A stretch of DNA of 25,265 nt from Parcubacteria group bacterium CG_4_9_14_0_2_um_filter_35_11 (GTDB lineage: Bacteria; Patescibacteriota; Minisyncoccia; Minisyncoccales; GCA-002788555), in contig PFRL01000055.1 of assembly GCA_002788555.1 (NCBI GenBank), positions 1-25,265 on the forward strand. The letters are read 5' to 3'. The stretch's first letter is position 1. Every line of letters starts with the position of its first letter. The notes under the pieces were generated by a model, which saw only the letters and a list, made by a program, of their open reading frames with translations, was not told the DNA's origin and searched no databases. This document shows positions 1-7,509 of the stretch, piece after piece. A program made the position numbers and the translations under genes.

Positions 1-1588
1 GCCCTTCTTTTTTCTCTTCTGGTTTTTCCGCTACTACACATTCAGTTGTCAAAAGCATTCCTGCCGCTGAAGCAGCATTCTGGAGTGCGAGCCGCACCAC
101 TTTGGTAGGGTCAATAATTCCCGTTTTAAGTAAGTTTTCAAACTTATTAGTCCTGGCGTTAAAGCCGAAACCTCCTTTTTCTTCTTTGACTCGATTGGCT
201 ACCACTCCTTCGTCCATCCCTGCATTCTGGGCAATCTTACGAAGCGGTGCCTCAAGAACTTTCTTTAAAATGGCAAGACCAATTTTTTGGTCTTTTGTTA
301 CTTTTATCTCATCTAAAACAGGAACACATCTTATTAAAGCCACCCCTCCACCGGGAACGACTCCTTCTTCGACGGCAGCTCTGGTAGCGGCGATTGCATC
401 TTCAATCTTTTGTTGTTTTTGCTTTTGCTCAATTTCTGTAGCAGCACCGACTTTAATGACAGCGACACCTCCCGAAAGTTTTGCTAATCTTTCTTGGAGT
501 TTTTCTTTATCAAATTCGGATTCTGTCACTTCAAGTTCTTTTTTGACTTGCTCAATTCTGGCTTTTATATCTTCTTTTTTGCCTTTTCCTTCAACAATAG
601 TGGTATCCTCTTTTTTTGCAACCACTCGTCGTGCCCGACCAAGCTGGGGAATGTCGGCGTTCTCTAATTTTGATCCCAGCTCCTCAGAAACCACTTGCCC
701 GCCAGTTAAAATGGCAATATCCTGAAGCATTTCTTTGCGTCGGTCTCCATAGCCAGGGGCTTTCACTGCCAAGGTATTGAATACTCCTCTTAACTTATTT
801 ATCACCAGAGTTGCTAAGGCCTCTCCCTCAACCTCATCAGCGATAATGATAAGGTCCTTTTTGCCTGTCTGATTTAATTTTTCCAATAAAGGCACAATTT
901 CATTAATTGCCGAAATCTTTCTATCGGTTATTAAAATATAGGGATCGTCATATACTGCCTCCATCCTGTCAGCATCAGTAATCATATAAGGAGAAACATA
1001 ACCTTGGTCAAATTGCATTCCTTCAACAATCTCTTTTTGCAGTCCAAAAGCTTTTGATTCTTCCACTGTGACAACGCCGTCTTTCCCTACTTCCTCAAAA
1101 ACTTCAGCAATCAATTTTCCCATTCTCTCGTCTTCGGCTGCAATAGTAGCAATCTGTTCCATCTCTTCTTTGCTAGAAATTTTCCTTGAAATTATCTTTA
1201 ATTCTTCTACTACTTTTTCTACTCCTTTATTAATGCCTCTTCTAACTTCAAGAGGATAAGCTCCGGCTGTGACATTCTTAAACCCCTCTTTGATTAGATG
1301 TTGGGCAAGTAAGGCAGCGGTAGTGGTTCCATCGCCAGCGGTATCATTAGTCTTGGAAGAAACTTCTTTGACTATCTCTGCTCCCATATTCTCGAATTTA
1401 TCTTCCAGTTCAATCTCTTTGGCAATCGTTACTCCATCATTGGTAATCTCTGGTGCGCCAAAACCTTTGTCCAAAACCACATTACGACCCTTAGGACCTA
1501 AAGTAATAGTGACCGCATCAGCTAGCTTGTTAACTCCTTTAAGGAGTCTTGCTCTTGCTTCTTCCGAATATTTAATTTGTTTAGCCAT
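1..1588 (-). CDS. groL: Chaperonin GroEL (Hsp60), 3' end cut by window edge
   Basis: This is the 60-kDa chaperonin subunit that folds proteins in an ATP-driven double ring with GroES in the cytoplasm. From the ATG at 1586-1588 I read 529 codons without a stop to the window edge. The N-terminus is MAKQIKYSEEARARL, followed by the nucleotide-binding signature TLGPKGRNV and the DTAGDGTTTA loop. The apical and C-terminal parts (AVKAPGYGDRR, EEGVVPGGGVAL, AGMDEGVV) are also present. The usual length is about 540-550 residues, so only the last 10-20, normally the Gly/Met-rich tail, are missing. It follows groES by 121 bp, and that gap holds an inverted repeat. It is probably cotranscribed with groES from the CIRCE-controlled promoter at 2204-2231. 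Identification is certain. Confidence 0.98.
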   Translation of the reverse strand, partial: MAKQIKYSEEARARLLKGVNKLADAVTITLGPKGRNVVLDKGFGAPEITNDGVTIAKEIELEDKFENMGAEIVKEVSSKTNDTAGDGTTTAALLAQHLIKEGFKNVTAGAYPLEVRRGINKGVEKVVEELKIISRKISSKEEMEQIATIAAEDERMGKLIAEVFEEVGKDGVVTVEESKAFGLQKEIVEGMQFDQGYVSPYMITDADRMEAVYDDPYILITDRKISAINEIVPLLEKLNQTGKKDLIIIADEVEGEALATLVINKLRGVFNTLAVKAPGYGDRRKEMLQDIAILTGGQVVSEELGSKLENADIPQLGRARRVVAKKEDTTIVEGKGKKEDIKARIEQVKKELEVTESEFDKEKLQERLAKLSGGVAVIKVGAATEIEQKQKQQKIEDAIAATRAAVEEGVVPGGGVALIRCVPVLDEIKVTKDQKIGLAILKKVLEAPLRKIAQNAGMDEGVVANRVKEEKGGFGFNARTNKFENLLKTGIIDPTKVVRLALQNAASAAGMLLTTECVVAEKPEEKKEG

Positions 1589-1595
1589 AAAATTT

Positions 1596-1709
1596 TCTAC
1601 TAATCCACGAATTTATTACGAATATACGAATTTATTATAATGGCATCTCAAGATTTTACAATAATTTTATCTGTATATTCGTATTGATTTGTAAATTCGT
1701 AAAAGTAGA
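1596..1709. repeat. Inverted repeat between groES and groEL (TACGAATATAC family)
   Basis: The left arm (1596-1627, TCTACTAATCCACGAAT then TTACGAATATAC) is an imperfect reverse complement of the right arm (1673-1709, GTATATTCGTATTG then GTAAATTCGTAAAAGTAGA). The arms enclose about 45 bp of AT-rich sequence. The element fills the whole groES-groEL spacer, and its left end lies just 8 bases upstream of the groEL start codon. The same arm sequence recurs upstream of groES (2004-2170), so this is a dispersed element family rather than a chance hairpin. It could form a long hairpin in the groESL mRNA. I saw no encoded protein. Confidence 0.8.
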
Positions 1710-1997
1710 TTACTCTATAATTGCTAAAATGTCTTCACCTTTTGCAATCAAATATTTTTTATCATCGACCTTTATTTCGTCAGGACCATATTTTCTGAAG
1801 AGGACAATGTTTCCCTTTTTAACTCCTGGCTCAACTATTTTCCCAGAAGATAAATGTTTGCCTGGTCCGACGGCAATAACTTTTCCCTGCTGAGGCTCTT
1901 TTTCAGCCGTATCAGGAAGAACAATTCCTCCTTTCGATTTTTTTTCTTCTTCTAAAGGTTCAATTAAAATATAATCTTGAAGAGGTTTTATTTTCAT
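1710..1997 (-). CDS. groS: Co-chaperonin GroES (Hsp10)
   Basis: GroES is the heptameric lid of the GroEL chamber. The 95-residue product has the full family pattern: IKPLQDYILIEPLEEE at the N-terminus, a mobile loop around residues 17-30 with GGIVLPD (the GroEL-contacting IVL motif), GKVIAVGPGK in the middle, and a C-terminal YLIAKGEDILAII. Its length is normal for the family. The ATG at 1995-1997 is preceded by AGAAGA, a weak ribosome-binding site that sits at the end of the repeat element upstream. The order groES then groEL on the same strand is the classic heat-shock operon. A CIRCE operator and promoter lie about 175-235 bp upstream. Confidence 0.98.
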   Translation of the reverse strand: MKIKPLQDYILIEPLEEEKKSKGGIVLPDTAEKEPQQGKVIAVGPGKHLSSGKIVEPGVKKGNIVLFRKYGPDEIKVDDKKYLIAKGEDILAIIE

Positions 1998-2003
1998 AAA
2001 TCT

Positions 2004-2170
2004 TCTACTAATTTACGAATAGCTTACGAATATACCCGAAAGCGGTGTACGAATATAAATGCGCTTTCGGATACGAATTTCTTTAAGTTATTCGTAGCCG
2101 ATTGCCTAAATTCACAAATTCGTACTCTGGCAATCGGTATATTCGTACTGATTCGTAAATTCGTAGTGTA
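2004..2170. repeat. Nested inverted-repeat element in the groES leader
   Basis: Outer arms are at 2004-2037 (TACGAATATACCC at the inner end) and 2136-2170 (GGTATATTCGTACTGATTCG and on). They are imperfect reverse complements and resemble the arms of the repeat at 1596-1709. Inside are two further perfect 9-bp stems. CCGAAAGCG (2036-2044) pairs with CGCTTTCGG (2062-2070), and CCGATTGCC (2098-2106) pairs with GGCAATCGG (2129-2137). TACGAAT/ATTCGTA words recur inside the loops and between the stems, as if related units had been inserted into one another. The element lies in the transcribed leader between the CIRCE operator and the groES start. Confidence 0.8.
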
Positions 2171-2197
2171 TTAGCAGTCTCGACCTTTAAGTGCTAA
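2171..2197 (-). promoter_or_regulatory. CIRCE operator (HrcA binding site) of groESL
   Basis: TTAGCAGTC, a 9-base spacer and AAGTGCTAA match the CIRCE consensus (TTAGCACTC-N9-GAGTGCTAA) with one mismatch in each half-site and the exact spacing. It lies at the expected transcription start of the promoter at 2204-2231, the usual arrangement for repression by HrcA. The hrcA gene itself is not in this window. The distance to the groES start codon (174 bp) is unusually long because of the repeat element between them. Confidence 0.88.
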
Positions 2198-2203
2198 ATC
2201 AAA

Positions 2204-2231
2204 ATTTTAGAAGATTTTAAAATCTTGTCAA
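2204..2231 (-). promoter_or_regulatory. Sigma70-type promoter for groESL
   Basis: On the minus strand a perfect -35 box TTGACA (2226-2231) and a -10 box TAAAAT (2204-2209, five of six consensus bases) are separated by 16 bases. The spacer contains most of a perfect 16-bp palindrome, AAGATTTTAAAATCTT (2211-2226). The predicted start falls at about 2197, the edge of the CIRCE operator. The promoter begins only 15 bp past the stop codon of the upstream penicillin-binding protein gene. Confidence 0.75.
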
Positions 2232-2245
2232 GTCTCCTCCAACAA

Positions 2246-3949
2246 TTATTTTGTGAAATACCATTTTAAGACCTCCTTTGCAATTGGAAGAGCTATTTTT
2301 TCTCCACTGCCTCCATATTCTATCATTACTAATAAAAGAATTTTTGGTTTCTCATAAGGGGCGAAAGAAACAAACCAGGCGTGGGGTTCTTTATTGCCAG
2401 GCGCTTCAGCAGTCCCTGTTTTTCCAGCCGAACTTACCGGTAAAGATAAAAGTTGCCGACAAGAACCAGTCAAAACACACTCCCTCATTGCTTTTCTGAC
2501 GCTCTCAATATTCTCTTTTTGAATAAAATTTTCTCTCAAAACTTTGGGGTTGATATCTACAATTGTTTTTCCGCCCAAATTGACAATTTTATTGACAATT
2601 TGAGGCTGGTATATCTTCCCTCCGTTAGCAATAGACGATAAAGCCACTGCTAAATGTAATGGCGTAGTAAAGAAATACCCCTGACCTATCGAAACATCAT
2701 AGACATCGGCAACAGACCACTGTCTTTTTTCTATTTTCTCTTTTTTCTCTTTAAACCACTGAGGGGTTGGGATAAAACTAACCTTCTCGCCAGGAATATC
2801 TATTTTCAGTTCTTCCTCAAGATAAAAAAAATCTAAATATTTTTTAATCCGGGAGATTCCCAGTCCATCAATATCGCCATACCCTCCTCCTACCGTAAAA
2901 AAATAGACATTACAGGATTGGGCAATTGCTTTATCCAAGCTAGTTATACCATGTGTCCTCCAGTCTTTTTTGATAGAGGGCTTTAATGGATTCCAAGGAT
3001 TAGGAATAATTACTCTTCCTTGGCAATTAATTTGGGTCTTGGGAGTAATTATTCTTTCTTCTAGGCCTGCCGCTGCGATAAGCGGTTTTATTGTTGAGCC
3101 AGAAGGATAAAGGCCGGAAAGCACCCAATTAGGATTGTTAATCTTCTTCTCCTTTTCTAATTTCGCTAGCTTCTCTTCTGATAATCTTTGAGAATAAACA
3201 TTATTATCGTCTGAAGGCAGAGAGACCAAAGCTAAAATACTGCCATCTTGAGGATTTAAAGCTATGGCCGCGGCATTTTTATTTCCCGCTCTTTTTTTTA
3301 TCTCATCATAAATTTTCTTTTGAAGTTTTACATTAATATTGAGAATAAGATTATCCCCTTGTAAAGGCTCTTTTTTTAACTTGTCTGACAAAAGTTCTCC
3401 TTTGGCATTGATTATTTTCTCTCTCATCCCTTTTTCTCCTCTTAAATACTCCTCGTAGGTTTTTTCTAAACCATTTTTTCCTATCCAGTCACCGAGCTGA
3501 TAGTAAGTAGGATCACTTTCTATTTCTTCTTCAGCAGCTTCTCGGGTATAACCAAGAATCGGAGAGAAATAGAAATTTTCCGGATAATATCGAAGAAAAG
3601 ATTTCTTTTCTTCTTTATCTTTCTTCTCAATGTTTTTTACTAAAGGAAAGTTGTCTTGAGAGTAGATGATTCCCCGTGGAGCTTCTGTATAAACGACTCT
3701 TAAATAATTATCTGTAGCTCGAGCGGTAAATTCTCCTCCTTTTATTTCTATCAAATAAAAAGCCCTTACAAAAAGCGAGAGTGAAAAGATTGAGAGAAAA
3801 ATAAAAATAATAAGAAAAACCGTATCTTTAATAGGAACTTCGAGCCTTCCTTTCTCTTCCTTTTTTGTTTCTTCTGAATCAAGTAAAGTTTCTTCCGGTT
3901 CCAATTCCTCTTTAATTTGAGTTCTCACTTTGTATTTATATTTTTCCAT
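2246..3949 (-). CDS. mrdA: Class B penicillin-binding protein (PBP2-type transpeptidase)
   Basis: This is a membrane-anchored D,D-transpeptidase that cross-links peptidoglycan; PBP2-type enzymes work with RodA in cell elongation. The 567-residue product has a charged cytoplasmic tail (1-40), one membrane segment (about 43-66), a dimerisation domain starting near EAPRGIIYSQDN (89-100), and a C-terminal penicillin-binding domain. All three active-site motifs are visible: STIK at 285-288 (catalytic Ser285), SCN at 345-347 and KTG at 510-512. GAGG lies 8 bases before the ATG. A terminator-like hairpin (3972-3995) separates it from the gene upstream. Assignment to PBP2 rather than the division protein FtsI rests on general resemblance; no rodA or ftsW neighbour is visible, so the symbol is less sure than the class. 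Confidence 0.9.
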   Translation of the reverse strand: MEKYKYKVRTQIKEELEPEETLLDSEETKKEEKGRLEVPIKDTVFLIIFIFLSIFSLSLFVRAFYLIEIKGGEFTARATDNYLRVVYTEAPRGIIYSQDNFPLVKNIEKKDKEEKKSFLRYYPENFYFSPILGYTREAAEEEIESDPTYYQLGDWIGKNGLEKTYEEYLRGEKGMREKIINAKGELLSDKLKKEPLQGDNLILNINVKLQKKIYDEIKKRAGNKNAAAIALNPQDGSILALVSLPSDDNNVYSQRLSEEKLAKLEKEKKINNPNWVLSGLYPSGSTIKPLIAAAGLEERIITPKTQINCQGRVIIPNPWNPLKPSIKKDWRTHGITSLDKAIAQSCNVYFFTVGGGYGDIDGLGISRIKKYLDFFYLEEELKIDIPGEKVSFIPTPQWFKEKKEKIEKRQWSVADVYDVSIGQGYFFTTPLHLAVALSSIANGGKIYQPQIVNKIVNLGGKTIVDINPKVLRENFIQKENIESVRKAMRECVLTGSCRQLLSLPVSSAGKTGTAEAPGNKEPHAWFVSFAPYEKPKILLLVMIEYGGSGEKIALPIAKEVLKWYFTK

Positions 3950-3971
3950 ATATCTGTCCTCAAATTATATT

Positions 3972-3995
3972 AAAAAATTCTCTCTAAAAAGAGAA
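3972..3995 (-). terminator. Rho-independent terminator-like hairpin
   Basis: On the minus strand TTCTCT pairs with AGAGAA across a 6-base loop, followed directly by six T residues (complement of 3972-3977). It lies just downstream of the small gene at 4005-4382 and upstream of the PBP gene. The stem is short and AT-rich, so termination may be partial. Confidence 0.55.
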
Positions 3996-4004
3996 CGTGC
4001 CTTT

Positions 4005-4382
4005 TCAGAACTTTAGGGGTTCCCTTTTCAATTTTTCTATTTCCTCTTCAATTTCGGACCTTATTTCTTCGGGAATAGGTATTGCTTTGCCGACCGGACT
4101 TCTGCCCGGGTAGCGCCAGCAGGAAATAATTCTAATTTTTGATTTCTTATTACTAAAATCTAATATTTTTTGATACATCACCCAAATTTCATGAGGCCGC
4201 TTTTTAGAGCCAGCTAGTTGCATTATGGCAATTGTTTCGGGAGCAATTCCTTCTTCTACTCTTTTTGGATTCCTCCAAACTCTTTTAACTCTACTCTCTG
4301 AGAGTCCATAAAATTTCATTTTTTCAATTGAGTGTTTTGTCCAAGAAAGTTCTCTTGTCCCCCTGGGAATTCTAAACTTCAT
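4005..4382 (-). CDS. Small uncharacterised protein, DUF4258-like
   Basis: The product has 125 residues from the ATG at 4380-4382. A TTG seven codons upstream would give 132, but the ATG form begins cleanly with MKFRIPRGT. The N-terminal half (SWTKHSIEKMKFYGLSESRV, then NPKRVEEG) resembles the DUF4258/BrnT-like fold, in which a His near a helix (H..EKM) is followed by an NP-x-x-V-x-E turn and beta strands. The middle has IWVMYQ and RIISCWRYPGRSP strands, and the tail is a charged helix. Some relatives of this fold are toxin-like nucleases, but no antitoxin partner is visible here. It has no signal peptide or membrane segment. The family call is tentative; that it is a real gene is likely from its protein-like composition and the terminator behind it. 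Confidence 0.65.
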   Translation of the reverse strand: MKFRIPRGTRELSWTKHSIEKMKFYGLSESRVKRVWRNPKRVEEGIAPETIAIMQLAGSKKRPHEIWVMYQKILDFSNKKSKIRIISCWRYPGRSPVGKAIPIPEEIRSEIEEEIEKLKREPLKF

Positions 4383-4442
4383 ATCCAAAATGACGCAAGA
4401 CAAATTCTTTACCGAAATTTTTTTAAAAAGACATTTATAAAA

Positions 4443-5321
4443 TTAAGCTTCGCACCAAGCACAAATTAAACTACCAGGACCAACGTGGGCTCCAATTACA
4501 GCTGAAATAGGATGTAAAAAAGCAATCTCGATATTCTCCAATTTCGTTTCAATCATCTCCTTTAGCCTTTGGGTATCTTTCAAATTATCGGCGTGGGTGA
4601 GTGCTACTTTAATCTTTTTGCCAATTTTTCTTTCTTTTTCCGTTTCTTTCTCGATCTCGCGGAGCAAGGCCGTCGGTCTGTCTTTAGCTCTCATTTTCAG
4701 GGCGACTGAAGTAACTACTCCGTCTTTTAACCCCAAAAGAGGTCTCATGCCAATTTTAGCCATCTGCCTTACTAAAGAAGCCAGTGTATGAGTCATCCTT
4801 CCACCGGCTTCTAGCCATTTGGGATCTTCCAGCATTCCAAAAAGGTGAATTTTAGGGGTGAATTCTTTTAATATTTTTATAATCTCTTCTACTTTGTAAC
4901 CACTTTCAATTAATTCAACTGCTTTAAAAACAAAGAGTCCTTCGCCAGCAGTAACATTGAGGGAATCGATAACAAAAACTCTTTTTTGTTCATCTTCTTT
5001 TAGTAAACCTCTTGCCTGAAGGGCTGAATTATAACCTCCGGAAATCCCAGAAGAAAGAGTGGTGCAGAGGATTTTCGCAGAATTTTTAAGTCTTTCTTCA
5101 AAATTTTTTTTAAAAGTCCAGGGAGAAGGCTGCGAAGTCTTGGGAAAAGTTTTAAGCCCTCGCTCTTTTGCCTCTCTCATTTTTTGATAAATATTTTCTC
5201 CGGGAATATTTTCGCTTCCTTCCCAATTTATAATATAAGGAACAACTATTATTTGGTATTTTTTAATTAGCTCTTCAGGCACATCGGCACTTTCTCCGAT
5301 TATTAATCCGATTTTTCCCAT
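4443..5321 (-). CDS. DegV family fatty-acid-binding protein (copy 1)
   Basis: DegV proteins are two-domain cytoplasmic proteins that bind a single fatty-acid chain. Firmicute relatives (FakB) present it to the kinase FakA for phosphorylation. The 292-residue product is full length. It has an N-terminal IGLIIGESADVPEEL strand, TSQPSP (62-67), the SGGYNSALQA loop that binds the carboxylate, DSLNVTAGEG, the GGRMTH segment, RPLLGLKDG, and a C-terminal GPGSLICAWCEA. It lies 58 bp downstream of a close paralogue (copy 2), and the pair looks like a tandem duplication. No FakA-like kinase is visible in the window. The ligand is inferred from the family. Confidence 0.92.
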   Translation of the reverse strand: MGKIGLIIGESADVPEELIKKYQIIVVPYIINWEGSENIPGENIYQKMREAKERGLKTFPKTSQPSPWTFKKNFEERLKNSAKILCTTLSSGISGGYNSALQARGLLKEDEQKRVFVIDSLNVTAGEGLFVFKAVELIESGYKVEEIIKILKEFTPKIHLFGMLEDPKWLEAGGRMTHTLASLVRQMAKIGMRPLLGLKDGVVTSVALKMRAKDRPTALLREIEKETEKERKIGKKIKVALTHADNLKDTQRLKEMIETKLENIEIAFLHPISAVIGAHVGPGSLICAWCEA

Positions 5322-5379
5322 AACAATGCAATTTTATAAACCTGATTTATTTTGACCTTTTTATCTTAAAATTTTTTAA

Positions 5380-6261
5380 TTAAATTTCGCACCAGGCGCA
5401 AACTAAAGTTCCTGGTCCGACAATACTTCCAATGACATTATCAATTAAATTTAAAAAGGTTATCTCAATATTTTGGAACTCTTTTTGGAGCATTTCTTTT
5501 AATTTTTGAGCCTCGCTTGGGCAATCACCGTGGGTGATTACTATCCTAATTTTTTTACCCAATTTTCTTATTTTCTTTGTTTTTAAATCAAATTCTTTGA
5601 AAAGGGCACTGGGAACATCTTTGACTCCTGTCCTTATCCCAATGGCTGTGATTATTCCTTTTTTGACTCCAAGGAGAGGCCTCACACCAAGCTTGGACAT
5701 TTGTCTGACCCAGTTAGCTAAAAGATGAGAGATCCTTCCGCTAGCTTCTAGCCACTTGGGGTCTTCAAGCATACCAATAAGATGGATTTTGGGAATTAAT
5801 TTTTCCAATGCCATTATAATTTCTTCTATCTTTGCTCTCCCCTCTCTCAGGAAATCTATAGCCTTTAAGACAAGAAGGGCTTTACCTGCACTTCCATTTA
5901 AGGAATCAAGAACAAAGACTCTTTTTGAGTCCTCCTCCCCGAGGAAATTTTTCGCTTGGATTGCTGAATTATAAGTGCCTGAAAGTTTTGAGGTAATGGT
6001 AACACAAAGGATTTTCTCAAATTTTTCTAACTCTCTTTTGAAAATGCCGAGAAAATCTTTTGGGGAAGGTTGAGAGGTTTTAGTAAAGCTTTTAATTCCT
6101 CTTTTTTCTGCCGCTCTCATCTTCTGAAAAATATTTTTGCCTGGTAATTTCTCTACCTCTGGCCAATTAATCTTCAAAGGTACTACTGCTATTTGGTGTT
6201 TTTCAATTATCTCTCGGGGTAAATCAGCTCCTCCGTCAATAATAAGTCCAATTTCCCCCAT
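5380..6261 (-). CDS. DegV family fatty-acid-binding protein (copy 2)
   Basis: The product has 293 residues from the ATG at 6259-6261, where the protein starts MGEIGLIIDGGADLPRE, exactly parallel to copy 1. A start ten codons upstream would overlap the HAD gene and adds residues with no family match, so I reject it. Motifs are TSQPSP, SGTYNSAIQAK (the canonical DegV ligand loop), DSLNGSAGKA, ASGRISH, RPLLGVKKG and a C-terminal GPGTLVCAWCEI. It is a close homologue of copy 1 and shares its unusual AWCE ending, which supports a local duplication. It starts 8 bp after the HAD phosphatase gene stops. Function (fatty-acid binding or trafficking) is inferred from the family. Confidence 0.92.
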   Translation of the reverse strand: MGEIGLIIDGGADLPREIIEKHQIAVVPLKINWPEVEKLPGKNIFQKMRAAEKRGIKSFTKTSQPSPKDFLGIFKRELEKFEKILCVTITSKLSGTYNSAIQAKNFLGEEDSKRVFVLDSLNGSAGKALLVLKAIDFLREGRAKIEEIIMALEKLIPKIHLIGMLEDPKWLEASGRISHLLANWVRQMSKLGVRPLLGVKKGIITAIGIRTGVKDVPSALFKEFDLKTKKIRKLGKKIRIVITHGDCPSEAQKLKEMLQKEFQNIEITFLNLIDNVIGSIVGPGTLVCAWCEI

Positions 6262-6269
6262 AGTTTTAA

Positions 6270-7064
6270 TTAAGATTGCAAGGTCTCCCAACTGTTTTTA
6301 GAGGCGATTTTTAATAACTCTTTATCTGGCTCAACTACTACTGGATGACCCACTAATTTTAACATTGGCAAATCAAAAATGCTATCTGAATAAGCAAAAC
6401 TTTCTTTAAAATTAACTTTTAATTTTTTTTGGGAAAGAAAGTTTTCCAATTTTTCTACTTTTTGTTTGCCAAAACATAAAGGAGGAACAATTCTGCCAGA
6501 GAATTTATCTTTTTTAATTTCCAATTTTGTACCAATTGCGAAGTTGATATTAAGTTGATTTGCAATAATATTTAAAAGTCCCTGAAAACTTCCAGAAAGC
6601 AAAATAGTGGAAAAACCTTTTTTTTGATGTTCTTTTAGTCTTTTTAGAATATTCTTTTTTATACTTGGCAGAAGATATTCCTTGGCTAACCATTGAAAAA
6701 AAATAGAAGTTTTTCTTTGATTTTTTCCTTTTATCATTGTCGCTATATCTTGCCCCCAACTTTTATAATATTCTTCTTGAGAAAGAAAACCAATCTTCCA
6801 AAAAGGAATCAAGGCCATATGATAAAATATATACCAAAAAACTGGAAAGAGATTCTCTTTTTCTTTTAAATTGTATTTAACAATACCTAACCAGACATGG
6901 CGGCTTACTAAAGTCCCATCCAAATCAAAAATGGCAACCTTTACCCCGTTAGAAAGCTCCACCTTTTGGGATGGAGATGAATTAGATATTCCACCCTTGT
7001 TTCTAGAGAGAATGGAACCTGAAGCCATATTCCTTCTAACGGGGTTTACTTCCTGGTTTCTCAT
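6270..7064 (-). CDS. HAD superfamily phosphatase, subfamily IB, with repeat-encoded N-terminus
   Basis: This is a probable phosphomonoesterase of the SerB/CicA-like HAD-IB group. Motif I is FDLDGT at residues 46-51 (Asp47 nucleophile, Asp49 acid/base). Motif II is the Ser of LLSGS, a Lys follows in the KQKVEKLE region, and the last acidic motif is YSDSIFDLPML. The cap domain between motifs I and II has hydrophobic helices (FPVFWYIFYHMALIPFW) that may touch the membrane, as in phospholipid-phosphate phosphatases of this group. The first 40 residues are unusual: they are translated from a palindromic repeat (6943-7045) and have no HAD counterpart, since the domain normally begins a few residues before motif I. 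The true start may therefore be an internal codon, for example GTG at residue 35. The substrate is unknown. Confidence 0.85.
   Translation of the reverse strand: MRNQEVNPVRRNMASGSILSRNKGGISNSSPSQKVELSNGVKVAIFDLDGTLVSRHVWLGIVKYNLKEKENLFPVFWYIFYHMALIPFWKIGFLSQEEYYKSWGQDIATMIKGKNQRKTSIFFQWLAKEYLLPSIKKNILKRLKEHQKKGFSTILLSGSFQGLLNIIANQLNINFAIGTKLEIKKDKFSGRIVPPLCFGKQKVEKLENFLSQKKLKVNFKESFAYSDSIFDLPMLKLVGHPVVVEPDKELLKIASKNSWETLQS
6943..7045. repeat. Palindromic repeat with ACCCCGTTAGAA / TTCTAACGGGGT ends
   Basis: A perfect 12-bp inverted repeat, ACCCCGTTAGAA (6943-6954) and TTCTAACGGGGT (7034-7045), encloses about 80 bp. Pairing continues imperfectly outside the 12 bp (15 of 17 bases). On the coding strand the element is read through as part of the HAD protein: NPVRRN comes from one end and LSNGVK from the other. 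From memory, similar ends occur in intergenic elements of Parcubacteria-type genomes; I cannot verify that here. Confidence 0.8.
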
Positions 7065-7067
7065 GTT

Positions 7068-7505
7068 TTAACTAATTTTTCTATGCGAGAAAAGGTTCTC
7101 AATTCTTCTTTTTTGACTAAAAGTAAAATGATGAACTGTGGGCATCCTCTTTTTTCTGTTATTGGAGATTGCTTTTTGACCACCCAAATAGAATCCTATA
7201 TGATAGTGACCCTTTTGCTTCTCCCATAAAATAATGCTTCCTTCTTTTGGTTTTTTTATTTCAAACCAGCCGGATTTTCTCATATCCTTTATTGTCCCGT
7301 CAACTGTTAGGTGAGGAGATTTAATTAGATTAAAATGGTAAAGGATTGATGAGACAAAGAAGGCACAAGAACGTCTTCCTTTGTCAGTTAAATTTATTTT
7401 TTTATTTTTAATTTTGCCGAAAAAATCACGGAAAATTTTTGTCCCCTGGCTATTTTTAATCATTGAAAGATAATTATCCTTGAAAAGAATTTGAATCTTT
7501 TCCAT
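7068..7505 (-). CDS. NlpC/P60-like or CHAP-like cysteine hydrolase (small)
   Basis: The 145-residue product has features of a papain-like amidase. A conserved Cys47 starts a helix (RRSCAFFVSSILYHF), then comes GSIILWEKQ before a His-containing strand (HYHIGFYLGG, His102), then AISNN and PTVHHFTF. This order of Cys, then a strand with a G-x-I-x-x-W turn, then H-x-G-F-Y-x-G is typical of NlpC/P60 peptidoglycan or amide hydrolases. No signal peptide is obvious, so the target could be intracellular or the protein may leave by another route. It lies 3 bp upstream of the HAD gene and 4 bp downstream of tyrS, so it is probably cotranscribed with them. The fold-level call is fair; the substrate is not known. 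Confidence 0.6.
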   Translation of the reverse strand: MEKIQILFKDNYLSMIKNSQGTKIFRDFFGKIKNKKINLTDKGRRSCAFFVSSILYHFNLIKSPHLTVDGTIKDMRKSGWFEIKKPKEGSIILWEKQKGHYHIGFYLGGQKAISNNRKKRMPTVHHFTFSQKRRIENLFSHRKIS

Positions 7506-7509
7506 AAAG

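Noticed and set aside
102..1640. Open frames on the plus strand opposite groEL
   Set aside because: They are Ser/Thr/Pro-rich shadows of the groEL codons and have no recognisable protein pattern.
1977..2174. Plus-strand open frame in the groES leader
   Set aside because: It is translated from the inverted-repeat element and has no start signal or protein-like composition.
3964..3969. TATAAT before the penicillin-binding protein gene as a promoter
   Set aside because: It would start transcription at or after the GAGG ribosome-binding site, and there is no -35 box. It is likely chance in AT-rich DNA.
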